13,403 nucleotides of DNA from CAYQUC01 sp964514215 (GTDB taxonomy: Bacteria; Pseudomonadota; Gammaproteobacteria; UBA6429; Thiohalophilaceae): contig CAZEPW010000077.1 of NCBI GenBank assembly GCA_964514215.1, forward strand, positions 1 through 13,403, in the 5' to 3' direction. The notes under the pieces were generated by a model that made no database searches, was not told the DNA's origin, and was given only the letters and a program-made list of their open reading frames with translations. Every line of letters starts with the position of its first letter. Position 1 is the first letter of the stretch. This document shows, one piece after another, positions 1 to 6,413 of the stretch. The position numbers and the translations under genes are program-made.

Positions 1-375
1 AACATCATATTAGATCGCCGCAGTTTTTTACACTATTATACAGCCACCCCCTAAAACATATTCTCTTTTATTCAAGTTAATTATTATTTTCAAGAATATC
101 AGTATTTTAATAGTGATTCACTCATTTTAATGAAAAGATAAATACTGCATATTTGTTTATTTGCAATTAACATTTTTTAGAACAAAAATACGTTAATGTT
201 TTTTTTAGCGTTAGTATTTTTTTAATAAATAAAATTAAGATAAACGGCATCACCATTGTCTTAGTTTATAATATAGGAAGTAAAGTGCTACATCACAACT
301 TTGATGGACTATCAAAATTGTGATGTAAAATGAATAAAACACAGGTAGGATATTATTTAGTGACGAACTTAATAA
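1..375. other. AT-rich intergenic region downstream of nrdJ operon
   Basis: No convincing reading frame is present. The stretch is strongly AT-rich, with runs of T around 199-206 and 217-223. Two imperfect 18-base units lie head to tail at 191-208 and 209-226, both starting CGTTA and both ending in a T run. The only strong structure is the hairpin at 289-327, listed separately. Nothing identifies the neighbour to the left. Confidence 0.6.
289..327 (-). terminator. 17-bp hairpin ending the nrdJ operon
   Basis: TACATCACAA (289-298) pairs with 318-327 and TTTGAT (300-305) pairs with 311-316, leaving a 5-base loop. The one non-Watson-Crick position (299/317) is C-A in plus-strand RNA but a permitted U-G wobble in minus-strand RNA. 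The stem is therefore continuous only in the transcript of the nrdJ operon, whose last stop lies 48 bases upstream. No U-tract follows the stem on the minus strand, so it may protect the mRNA 3' end or act with Rho rather than be a classical intrinsic terminator. Confidence 0.55.
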
Positions 376-1080
376 TCAACCACATTTAGAATCACCGCAA
401 TTCAAGCATGTCATGCAACCATCCATTTTAATGACCGCCTTGGTTGAGCATTTGCCACATAACTGAGAGCCAGCAGGGAAACTGCTTTTATCAACACTAA
501 GCTCGTTTTCAGGCTTCGTGGATTTTTCAAATTCGGCTCGTTTGTCGGCTATTAATTTTTTTTGATGTTCATCTAAACTATCGTCTACTATCATTCCGAT
601 CATTTTAAGATGAGACTCAATGGCATCGCCGATTTCAGCCACTAATGAAGGCATATATTTTCCGCCTTTTTTAAAGTAGCCGCCTTTTGGATCAAACACG
701 GAGCGCAATTCATCCACTAAAAACGTAACATCTCCACCTTTACGAAACACGGCAGATATAATTCGAGTTAATGCGACTATCCATTGGAAGTGATCCATAT
801 TTTTGGAATTAATAAACACTTCAAATGGACGGCGTAACTCATGCTCGGTTCCTCTGTTTAGTATGATGTCATTAATGGTGACATAGAGAGCATGCTCAGA
901 CATTGGCGTTTTTACTTTATAGGTTGAGCCGTGTAATTCTTCTGGGCGCTCAACCTTTTCGTGCATCTGAATTATTTCAGCGGTTGGCTCTTTTACTGCT
1001 TCAATTTCTACTGCTGGTTCTGCTGCGTCTTTTTTTGCAACTTCATAGCCGACGATTTTTTTGCTTATCTTTATCGACAT
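376..1080 (-). CDS. nrdJb: NrdJb, C-terminal component of split B12-dependent ribonucleotide reductase
   Basis: This 234-residue protein matches the separate C-terminal half of class II ribonucleotide reductase known as NrdJb in Pseudomonas. A variable N-terminal linker (about 1-48) precedes a conserved domain (about 50-165) containing STYKVKTPMSEHALYVTIND and a segment reading INSKNMDHFQWIVALTRI. The C-terminus is a cysteine cluster: C208-x2-C211, C222-x2-C225-x2-C228 and C233. This is the zinc-ribbon and redox tail that in single-chain NrdJ re-reduces the active-site disulfide. A strong Shine-Dalgarno AAGGAG lies a few bases before the ATG. It is the third gene of the leftward operon, 75 bases after the 76-residue protein. 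The family assignment is firm; the exact division of labour with NrdJa is taken from the Pseudomonas system. Confidence 0.9.
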   Translation of the reverse strand: MSIKISKKIVGYEVAKKDAAEPAVEIEAVKEPTAEIIQMHEKVERPEELHGSTYKVKTPMSEHALYVTINDIILNRGTEHELRRPFEVFINSKNMDHFQWIVALTRIISAVFRKGGDVTFLVDELRSVFDPKGGYFKKGGKYMPSLVAEIGDAIESHLKMIGMIVDDSLDEHQKKLIADKRAEFEKSTKPENELSVDKSSFPAGSQLCGKCSTKAVIKMDGCMTCLNCGDSKCG

Positions 1081-1092
1081 TTTTCTCTCCTT

Positions 1093-1140
1093 TTAATTAA
1101 ACCAATAATTTTTTGTTTTTGTTGTTACTGGTTTAGTTAA
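1093..1140 (-). repeat. Inverted repeat before nrdJb ribosome site
   Basis: TAAACCA (1098-1104) pairs with TGGTTTA (1129-1135). TTAA at 1093-1096 and 1137-1140 extends the stem after one mismatch. The loop is 24 bases and very A-rich in the minus-strand mRNA. The stem sits directly upstream of the AAGGAG ribosome-binding site of nrdJb, so it could tune nrdJb translation or mRNA processing between the second and third genes. That role is inference. Confidence 0.4.
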
Positions 1141-1155
1141 TATAAATTTAATAAC

Positions 1156-1386
1156 TTAGTCGTGTAACTCGTGTTCATACATTGCGATTTGCTTTAAACG
1201 CCGTTTGAGTGCTGCACGACAATAATAAGTTTGTTGTAATGCCAGCAGCTCTGGTGAAACTGTTTGTGTTTCTACTTTTGCCGTTTTTTTCGTTGCGTAA
1301 ACATACCGCAATAAATTGTGCATTAAATCAAAATCACCAAATTTGCTTTGATTATTTGTAAGCGATATTACATTAGAATTTTCCAT
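1156..1386 (-). CDS. Unrecognised 76-residue protein between nrdJa and nrdJb
   Basis: I do not recognise this protein. The start is the ATG at 1384-1386, preceded by AAAGAGGG about five bases away. It overlaps the last 14 bases of nrdJa in another frame, the usual arrangement for translational coupling. An upstream in-frame ATG at 1443 lies well inside nrdJa and lacks that ribosome site. The product begins MENSNVISLTNNQ. It has a probably helical middle (FDLMHNLLRYVYATKK) and a basic second half (CRAALKRRLKQIAMYEHELH) with one cysteine, no membrane segment and no signal peptide. Its position inside the operon suggests an accessory of ribonucleotide reductase, but nothing in the sequence shows what it does. 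Confidence 0.75.
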   Translation of the reverse strand: MENSNVISLTNNQSKFGDFDLMHNLLRYVYATKKTAKVETQTVSPELLALQQTYYCRAALKRRLKQIAMYEHELHD

Positions 1387-3529
1387 AATAACCCTCTTTG
1401 AGTGCGTCAAATAAGTTTGCTGCAGAGTGCATTTCACCGTCATATTCTATTTCGTCGTTACCTTTAACTTCAACAATTGAACCATCATCTAAAGTGAATT
1501 TGTATGTAGTTTCTTCTAAGTCTTGTTCTTTAACTAACACGCCTTGGAATGCTTCAGGATTAAACCTGAATGTGGTGCAACCTTTAAGGCCTTTTTCATA
1601 GGCATAAAGATAAATATCTTTAAAATCTTCATAAGGATAATCCGTTGGTACGTTTGCTGTTTTAGAAATGGATGAATCAATCCAAATTTGAGCGGCAGCT
1701 TGTACGTCAACGTGTTCTTTAGGATTGATATCGTCAGCACTAATAAAATAATCAGGGAGTTGCGCTTCTGGATCGTCGCTATAGGGCATGGCCTTATCAT
1801 TAATGATTTCCCGATAGGCAAGTAACTCAAATGAAAAAACATCAACCTTCTCTTTCGTTTTGCGACCTTCACGTATGATATTACGTGAGTAATTATGTGC
1901 AAAACTTGGCTCAATGCCATTACTTGCGTTATTCGCGAGTGATAGTGAAATAGTCCCGGTGGGAGCAATGGAGGTGTGATGGGTAAAACGCGCGCCCACT
2001 TGAGCCATTTCATCCATTAGCTCTGGTGCGACATCGGCTATTTGTTGCATGTAGCGACTGTATTTTGCATGCAATATTTTGCCTTGAACTTTATCACCAA
2101 CTTGGTATCCATCTGTTTTCATTTCTGGACGTTTATGTAACATTTCACCAGTGACTTCAAACGCTTCGTCCATAATGGCTGCGGGGCCTTTTTCTTTTGC
2201 CAGTTCAACAGCAACTTCCCAACCGGTAATCGCTAATTCGCGGCTCACACGTTCGGTAAATTCTAATGATTCTTTAGAGCCATATTTGCTACGTAACATG
2301 GTTAATGTGGAACCTAATCCTAAAAATCCCATGCCATGTCGGCGTTTGTATTCAATTTCATAGCGTTGTTTTTCTAAAGGCAGGCCATTAATTTCGACTA
2401 CGTTATCTAACATACGGGTAAAAATGGCCGTGACTTTTTTAAATTCAGCCCAATCAAAAACAGCATTTTGAGTAAACGGATCACGTACAAATTTGGTTAA
2501 GTTAATGGAACCTAATAAGCAGGAACCATAAGGCGGTAATGGTTGTTCACCGCAGGGGTTGGTGGCGCGAATATTTTCACAATACCAATTATTGTTCATT
2601 TCATTAATTTTATCGATTAAGATAAAACCCGGCTCAGCAAAGTCGTAAGTCGAGGCCATAATCATGTCCCACATGCGTTTGGCGGGCATTACTTTATAGA
2701 TAAAACACGCAACCAAGCCATCATTATTAACAATATATTCAGACTTAATTGGCCACTCACGCCAAACGACTTGTTTGGCATCGTTTAAATCAACGCCATC
2801 GGTATCAACTTCTGCTTGAGTAATTGGAAAAGCCAGTGACCAATCGGTTTCGTTATGGACTGCTTCCATAAACTCTTTGGTGATCAGTAGTGATAAATTA
2901 AATTGCCGCAGTCGCCCGTCTTCGCGTTTTGCACGTATAAAATCGGCAGAATCGGGATGACCAATATCAAAAGTAGCCATTTGTGCGCCACGCCGACCAC
3001 CGGCACTCGATACCGTGAAACACATTTTATCGTAGATATCCATAAACGATAACGGCCCGGAAGTATGTGCGCCGGCACCAGAAACATAGGCACCTTTTGG
3101 GCGTAGCGTTGAATATTCATAACCAATGCCACAACCGGCTTTTAATGTTAATCCGGCTTCATGCACCTTATTTAATATGTCATTCATTGAATCATGAATG
3201 GTGCCAGAGACGGTGCAGTTAATCGTTGAGGTAGCAGGTTTATGTTCTTGTGCGCCTGCGTTTGATGTAATGCGGCCCGCCGGTATGGCGCCATGGCGCA
3301 ATGCCCAAAGGAATTCAGTTTCCCAAAATGTTTGTTTTTCTGATGTTGTTTCAACTTGAGCGATAGCGCGCGCCACACGGTTGTAAGTATCATCGATGTT
3401 TTTATCGATATGTGTGCCATCTTTGGATTTTAGGCGGTATTTTTTATCCCAAATATCAAGTGATGCTTCTTGGTAGGGTACATCTGCAGCATTAGTGTGG
3501 GTTACTTCACTCAATTGAGCACGCTTCAT
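1373..3529 (-). CDS. nrdJ: NrdJa, adenosylcobalamin-dependent ribonucleotide reductase catalytic chain
   Basis: Class II ribonucleotide reductase alpha chain, 718 residues. It reduces ribonucleotides to deoxyribonucleotides in the cytoplasm using a radical generated from coenzyme B12, independently of oxygen. Visible landmarks are TINC (redox cysteine C105), the conserved segment KAGCGIGYEYSTLRP (130-144), and the finger-loop NPCGE with N324, the thiyl-radical cysteine C326 and E328. C337 lies eleven residues after C326, as expected for the second redox cysteine (same spacing as in the Thermotoga maritima enzyme), and the phosphate-binding APTGTIS is at 522-528. The usual C-terminal zinc-ribbon is absent because it is encoded separately as nrdJb. 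The start ATG has GGAGA (3541-3545) about 11 bases upstream. The predicted promoter and NrdR boxes lie some 375 bases upstream, giving a long leader. Confidence 0.95.
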   Translation of the reverse strand: MKRAQLSEVTHTNAADVPYQEASLDIWDKKYRLKSKDGTHIDKNIDDTYNRVARAIAQVETTSEKQTFWETEFLWALRHGAIPAGRITSNAGAQEHKPATSTINCTVSGTIHDSMNDILNKVHEAGLTLKAGCGIGYEYSTLRPKGAYVSGAGAHTSGPLSFMDIYDKMCFTVSSAGGRRGAQMATFDIGHPDSADFIRAKREDGRLRQFNLSLLITKEFMEAVHNETDWSLAFPITQAEVDTDGVDLNDAKQVVWREWPIKSEYIVNNDGLVACFIYKVMPAKRMWDMIMASTYDFAEPGFILIDKINEMNNNWYCENIRATNPCGEQPLPPYGSCLLGSINLTKFVRDPFTQNAVFDWAEFKKVTAIFTRMLDNVVEINGLPLEKQRYEIEYKRRHGMGFLGLGSTLTMLRSKYGSKESLEFTERVSRELAITGWEVAVELAKEKGPAAIMDEAFEVTGEMLHKRPEMKTDGYQVGDKVQGKILHAKYSRYMQQIADVAPELMDEMAQVGARFTHHTSIAPTGTISLSLANNASNGIEPSFAHNYSRNIIREGRKTKEKVDVFSFELLAYREIINDKAMPYSDDPEAQLPDYFISADDINPKEHVDVQAAAQIWIDSSISKTANVPTDYPYEDFKDIYLYAYEKGLKGCTTFRFNPEAFQGVLVKEQDLEETTYKFTLDDGSIVEVKGNDEIEYDGEMHSAANLFDALKEGYYGKF

Positions 3530-3856
3530 AGTTATTAAATTCTCCGAGTCCTGCTAAAATTAGTATTAAACTAATTTATTGCCAAATATAATTGTTATTG
3601 AAACAGGAAACCAAAAAAGAGGTGCATGATACGCTGCATAGTAAAATGCGACGCATAGTGCGCAAGTTATCCACCCCATTACTATCCCTGATTCCAGTTT
3701 TTCCCGTTTTCACTTACACTAGGTAGTGATGCTATCAGCCAATTTAGCAATCGGACTGATGTCTAACTTATTCTTACTTCTCGTGTTTTTTTGGTTTAAG
3801 CACTATTTTGAGCCAAATTAACCATAATATTTGCGGATTTGGTTTATATTTAGAAT

Positions 3857-3872
3857 CTCGCATATAAAGTGC
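3857..3872 (-). promoter_or_regulatory. Second, degenerate NrdR box
   Basis: The 16 bases match the NrdR consensus mainly in one half (ATATA then A and GTG; 9 of 16 positions). The support is positional. Its centre is 31 bp from the centre of the strong box at 3888-3903, leaving a 15-bp gap, which is the three-helical-turn tandem spacing described for NrdR box pairs. On its own it would not be called. Confidence 0.55.
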
Positions 3873-3887
3873 CATATTCTGTTAAAA

Positions 3888-3903
3888 ACACAAGATGTTG
3901 TGT
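3888..3903 (-). promoter_or_regulatory. NrdR box
   Basis: ACACAAGATGTTGTGT is a palindrome with intact ACAC and GTGT arms and the central A-x-A-T-x-T pattern of the NrdR consensus. NrdR is a zinc-finger/ATP-cone repressor dedicated to ribonucleotide reductase genes. The site begins within a few bases of the transcription start predicted from the promoter at 3913-3941, where a bound repressor would block nrdJ transcription. Confidence 0.8.
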
Positions 3904-3912
3904 CATGCGGAA

Positions 3913-3941
3913 AGCATAGGCGCAATATAAAGGGTTGTCAA
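3913..3941 (-). promoter_or_regulatory. Sigma-70-type promoter for the nrdJ operon
   Basis: On the minus strand a perfect -35 TTGACA (3941-3936) is followed by a 17-bp spacer and -10 TATGCT (3918-3913, four of six consensus bases). The expected transcript starts near 3906. That places both NrdR boxes just downstream of the start and the DnaA-like array just upstream of the -35. A closer, weaker candidate may exist in the leader, so the 375-base leader length is not certain. Confidence 0.65.
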
Positions 3942-3957
3942 CGCTAACTTGTCCCCC

Positions 3958-4027
3958 GTTTATACCGTGTTATACCCAAGTTATCCCCATGTTATCCATA
4001 GTTAGTCCCCAACAAGCGGTGTATAAC
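3958..4027. promoter_or_regulatory. Phased array of DnaA-box-like repeats
   Basis: Five units beginning GTT start at 3958, 3969, 3980, 3991 and 4001, a period of 11, 11, 11 and 10 bases. Units 2-4 contain TTATACCCA, TTATCCCCA and TTATCCATA, each one base from the DnaA consensus TTATNCACA. An opposite-strand TTATACACC (4018-4026, read on the minus strand) is also one base off. The flanking units are more degenerate. The array ends 17 bases from the nrdJ -35, so DnaA regulation, as known for E. coli nrdAB, is a reasonable inference. The very AT-rich flank at 4035-4200 leaves a replication-related role open. Confidence 0.5.
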
Positions 4028-4206
4028 TTGCTAACTCTTTGATTTTATTTATCTCTATTTAAGTGTGTTATTTAATAATCGAATACTATTTAATCACACC
4101 TATTTTTATCATTCTGAAAAAAATCATCAAAAAAATAAAAATATTTTAAAACAGATGAATTTCGAGCATATTTAGTAACAAATAAGGAATAATTAAAATA
4201 AAAAAA

Positions 4207-4234
4207 CTTGAAAAAATTTCTTACATCCCCATTT
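4207..4234 (+). promoter_or_regulatory. Sigma-32 heat-shock promoter of hsp20
   Basis: CTTGAAA (4207-4213), a 13-base spacer and CCCCATTT (4227-4234) match the RpoH consensus (CTTGAAA and CCCCATNT) almost exactly. The predicted transcript starts around 4241, about 47 bases before the hsp20 start codon. Confidence 0.88.
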
Positions 4235-4287
4235 TTATTTCAGAGCAAAGTAAAACACTTTAAATTTTTGAAATGAGGAACACGACA

Positions 4288-4746
4288 ATGACTTTAATGA
4301 GATATGAACCACTCGCTTATAATAACTGGAATGCATTACAGCATTTAACAGACGAATTTTTTAACAACGTTAATAGTGAGTCGAAAAAAACGGTAGCTGA
4401 AGATCGAGTGAACAAAAACAGCTGGACACCTGCCGTTGATATTCAAGAGCAGGAAAATAATTTTATTATTTATGCCGATATTCCCGGTGTTGATCCAAGC
4501 ACAATAGAAATTCAAATGGAAAACGCAGTACTAACAATTAATGGCGAACGAGATACGCTTGGTGCTGCAAATAAAGATAGTTTTAAACGCCAAGAACGCA
4601 GCACTGGTCACTTTTACCGGCGCTTTAGTTTACCCGATTCTGTTGATGTCGATAATATTAAAGCTAAAAGCAATAATGGTGTTTTAGAATTAACGATACC
4701 AAAATCAGAAAAGATTAAAGCACGACGGATTAAGATTGATAGCTAA
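4288..4746 (+). CDS. Hsp20-family small heat-shock protein
   Basis: ATP-independent cytoplasmic chaperone that holds unfolding proteins and forms oligomers. The alpha-crystallin domain begins near W46 with WTPAVDI and ends with the hallmark NNGVLELTIPK. The C-terminal RRIKI supplies the I-x-I motif that docks neighbouring subunits. The start is placed at the ATG at 4288-4290 (152 residues, MTLMRYEP...) because GAGGA at 4275-4279 is correctly spaced for it. The in-frame ATG at 4273 overlaps that ribosome site and would add five residues atypical of the family. It is a single-gene unit between a sigma-32 promoter and the hairpin at 4770-4806. Confidence 0.95.
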   Translation: MTLMRYEPLAYNNWNALQHLTDEFFNNVNSESKKTVAEDRVNKNSWTPAVDIQEQENNFIIYADIPGVDPSTIEIQMENAVLTINGERDTLGAANKDSFKRQERSTGHFYRRFSLPDSVDVDNIKAKSNNGVLELTIPKSEKIKARRIKIDS

Positions 4747-4769
4747 TATTCAACTTAACTTTACGACAT

Positions 4770-4806
4770 AAAAACATAAATTGCATTAAATGTAATTTGT
4801 GTTTTT
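4770..4806 (+). terminator. Rho-independent terminator of hsp20
   Basis: A 17-bp stem with a TAA loop (4787-4789) and two G-U wobbles pairs 4770-4786 with 4790-4806. The right arm ends in five T. It lies 23 bases after the hsp20 stop and separates hsp20 from the protease gene. The stem is AU-rich, so its strength is uncertain. Confidence 0.7.
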
Positions 4807-4839
4807 GTGTTTAAACAAATAAAATTTATACCCTGCTCG

Positions 4840-4868
4840 GGAACTTATTTTGAAAAGTCATTGTCATT
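4840..4868 (+). promoter_or_regulatory. Sigma-E-like promoter of the HtrA protease gene
   Basis: GGAACTT (4840-4846) is an exact sigma-E -35 element. A 17-base spacer leads to TCATT at 4864-4868, an imperfect -10. The call rests on the -35 and on the fact that degP-type genes are classic members of the envelope-stress regulon. Confidence 0.5.
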
Positions 4869-4911
4869 AAAGTAAGGTTCATTATAAATTTAAAATAAGG
4901 TTTAACTATCA

Positions 4912-6288
4912 ATGCAAAATAAATTCATTAAACTTCTTTTAGTTTTTTTATTCTCTAACATTATCATCGCTAACAGCTTTGCTGGATTACCAATTACAGA
5001 TAGCCAAGGTACTAAGCTACCAACGTTAGCACCCATGCTAAAACGAGTGACACCGGCGGTTGTTAATATTGCGACCATTGGTTATGTGCGACAACAACGT
5101 GCAAACCCGCTATTACAAGACCCATTTTTTCAGCATTTTTTTGGTGCTCCATCCCAACCACAACAACGTGAAACCCAAAGCCTCGGCTCGGGTGTTGTGA
5201 TTGATGCCGAACGAGGTTTAATCCTAACAAACAACCATGTGATTGATAATGCAGCCAAAATCCAAGTTACTTTACGTGACGGCAGACAACTCGAGGCAAA
5301 ACTAATTGGCACCGATCCAGATTCAGATATTGCCGTTATTAAAGTATCAGCAAAAAATCTAACGGCTGTAAAAATAGCAAATTCAAGCCAGTTAGATGTT
5401 GGTGATTTTGTGGTGGCTATTGGCAACCCGTTTGGCCTTGGACAAACAGTAACATCAGGTATAGTTAGTGCATTAGGTCGTAGCGGCCTTGGTATTGAAG
5501 GCTTTGAAGACTTCATTCAAACCGATGCATCAATCAACCCGGGTAATTCTGGTGGTGCATTAGTGAATTTACGGGGTGAGTTAGTTGGTATTAACACTGC
5601 TATTTTATCGAAAAGTGGTGGCAATATCGGAATTGGCTTTGCGATACCAATCAATATGGTTATTGATATAAAAGAACAACTATTAAGCCACGGTGAAGTT
5701 CGACGTGGTCGATTAGGTGCGCAAGCACAAGACTTATCACCACAATTGGCTCAAGCATTTGGTATTCCAATGCAACAAGGAGCGGTTGTAACTTCAATTG
5801 CACCAAATTCAGCGGCAGACAAGGCCGGTCTAAAACCGGGTGACATCATTACCAAAATAAATCATAAGCAGGTTAAAAACACCAACTTATTACGCAATGC
5901 CATCGGTTTATTACGAATAGGACGCTCAGTCACATTAGATATCATTCGTGACGGCAATCGAAAAACCTTAACGGCTAAAATTGAAAAACCAATCGCAACG
6001 ACATTGGATGGCAAAGACTTACATGCGAAATTAGCAGGTTCGATATTGGGTAATATTGATCAAAACTCGCCACTTTATCGCCGAATTGAAGGTGTAATAT
6101 TTAATCAGGTTGACAATGGCAGTCCCGCGCGAGCTGCAGGTTTACGGCGTGGTGATATCATCGTTTCCGCCAATCGCATACCAATATCGAATATTAGTGA
6201 ATTAATGGATATTGCATCACGCAGCAACGAACTACTATTAAATTTACGACGAGGTAATGGCGCTTTATTTTTATACCTACAACCCTAG
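4912..6288 (+). CDS. degQ: Periplasmic HtrA/DegQ serine protease-chaperone
   Basis: Secreted trypsin-like protease of envelope quality control, 458 residues. A signal peptide (LLLVFLF core, cleavage likely after SFA at residue 24) is followed by the protease domain with the triad H109 (TNNHV), D139 (DSDIAV) and S213 in GNSGGA. Two PDZ domains follow, about 261-355 and 370-455, with the carboxylate-binding-type segments RRGRLGA at the start of the first and AAGLRRGDII in the second. The short loop between residues 60 and 90 and the overall length resemble DegQ more than DegP. An AAGG ribosome site lies about eleven bases before the ATG. It has its own predicted sigma-E promoter and terminator, so it is monocistronic. 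Confidence 0.95.
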   Translation: MQNKFIKLLLVFLFSNIIIANSFAGLPITDSQGTKLPTLAPMLKRVTPAVVNIATIGYVRQQRANPLLQDPFFQHFFGAPSQPQQRETQSLGSGVVIDAERGLILTNNHVIDNAAKIQVTLRDGRQLEAKLIGTDPDSDIAVIKVSAKNLTAVKIANSSQLDVGDFVVAIGNPFGLGQTVTSGIVSALGRSGLGIEGFEDFIQTDASINPGNSGGALVNLRGELVGINTAILSKSGGNIGIGFAIPINMVIDIKEQLLSHGEVRRGRLGAQAQDLSPQLAQAFGIPMQQGAVVTSIAPNSAADKAGLKPGDIITKINHKQVKNTNLLRNAIGLLRIGRSVTLDIIRDGNRKTLTAKIEKPIATTLDGKDLHAKLAGSILGNIDQNSPLYRRIEGVIFNQVDNGSPARAAGLRRGDIIVSANRIPISNISELMDIASRSNELLLNLRRGNGALFLYLQP

Positions 6289-6310
6289 CGTTCGAGCCAA
6301 ACCTTAAACT

Positions 6311-6337
6311 AAAAGCGGTCAATAGATTCGCTTTTTT
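6311..6337 (+). terminator. Rho-independent terminator after the protease gene
   Basis: AAAAGCG (6311-6317) pairs with CGCTTTT (6329-6335) around an 11-base loop, and the T run extends to 6337. It lies 22 bases past the stop codon. Confidence 0.75.
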
Positions 6338-6413
6338 AATGATGCCAACCGGATGACATAAAGTTCTAGAATGGCATGCCGCTAACCTGTAAAACGGAAA
6401 AATAGGTAGAACG

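Larger units (their letters stand above)
3530..4287. other. Divergent control region between nrdJ and hsp20
   Basis: No gene is supported here. Read leftward it contains the DnaA-box-like array, promoter, NrdR boxes and a leader of about 375 bases for nrdJ. Read rightward it contains the heat-shock promoter of hsp20. The nrdJ leader holds a perfect 8-bp hairpin (3557-3564 with 3570-3577) just before the ribosome site, a palindrome at 3646-3656, direct repeats GCATAGT at 3636-3642 and 3653-3659, and an inverted repeat CACTA/TAGTG at 3717-3728. The stretch 4035-4200 is extremely AT-rich. Confidence 0.7.

Noticed and set aside
301..315. FNR-like site TTGAT-x5-ATCAA
   Set aside because: The FNR consensus has a four-base centre. 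Here the five-base centre is simply the loop of the long operon-end hairpin.
1387..1443. Upstream in-frame start extending the 76-residue protein to 95 residues
   Set aside because: The extra residues are encoded inside nrdJa and no ribosome site precedes 1443, whereas AAAGAGGG precedes the ATG at 1386.
1534..2013. 159-codon minus-strand frame inside nrdJa
   Set aside because: It lies wholly inside nrdJa in another frame, and its composition reads like an out-of-frame translation. The nrdJa frame is continuous and conserved, so there is no frameshift.
3717..3728. Third NrdR box (CACTA/TAGTG palindrome)
   Set aside because: The arms are two bases too close together for the 16-base NrdR consensus.
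3530..3906. Cobalamin riboswitch in the nrdJ leader
   Set aside because: Looked for because the enzyme needs B12, but no B12-box-like core was found on the minus strand, and such switches usually control B12-independent isoenzymes.
4273..4287. Earlier in-frame ATG of hsp20
   Set aside because: It coincides with the GAGGA ribosome site that serves the ATG at 4288, and the extra residues MRNTT do not fit the family N-terminus.
5130..5516. 128-codon minus-strand frame opposite the HtrA gene
   Set aside because: Antisense shadow of the conserved protease domain; no ribosome site or recognisable product.
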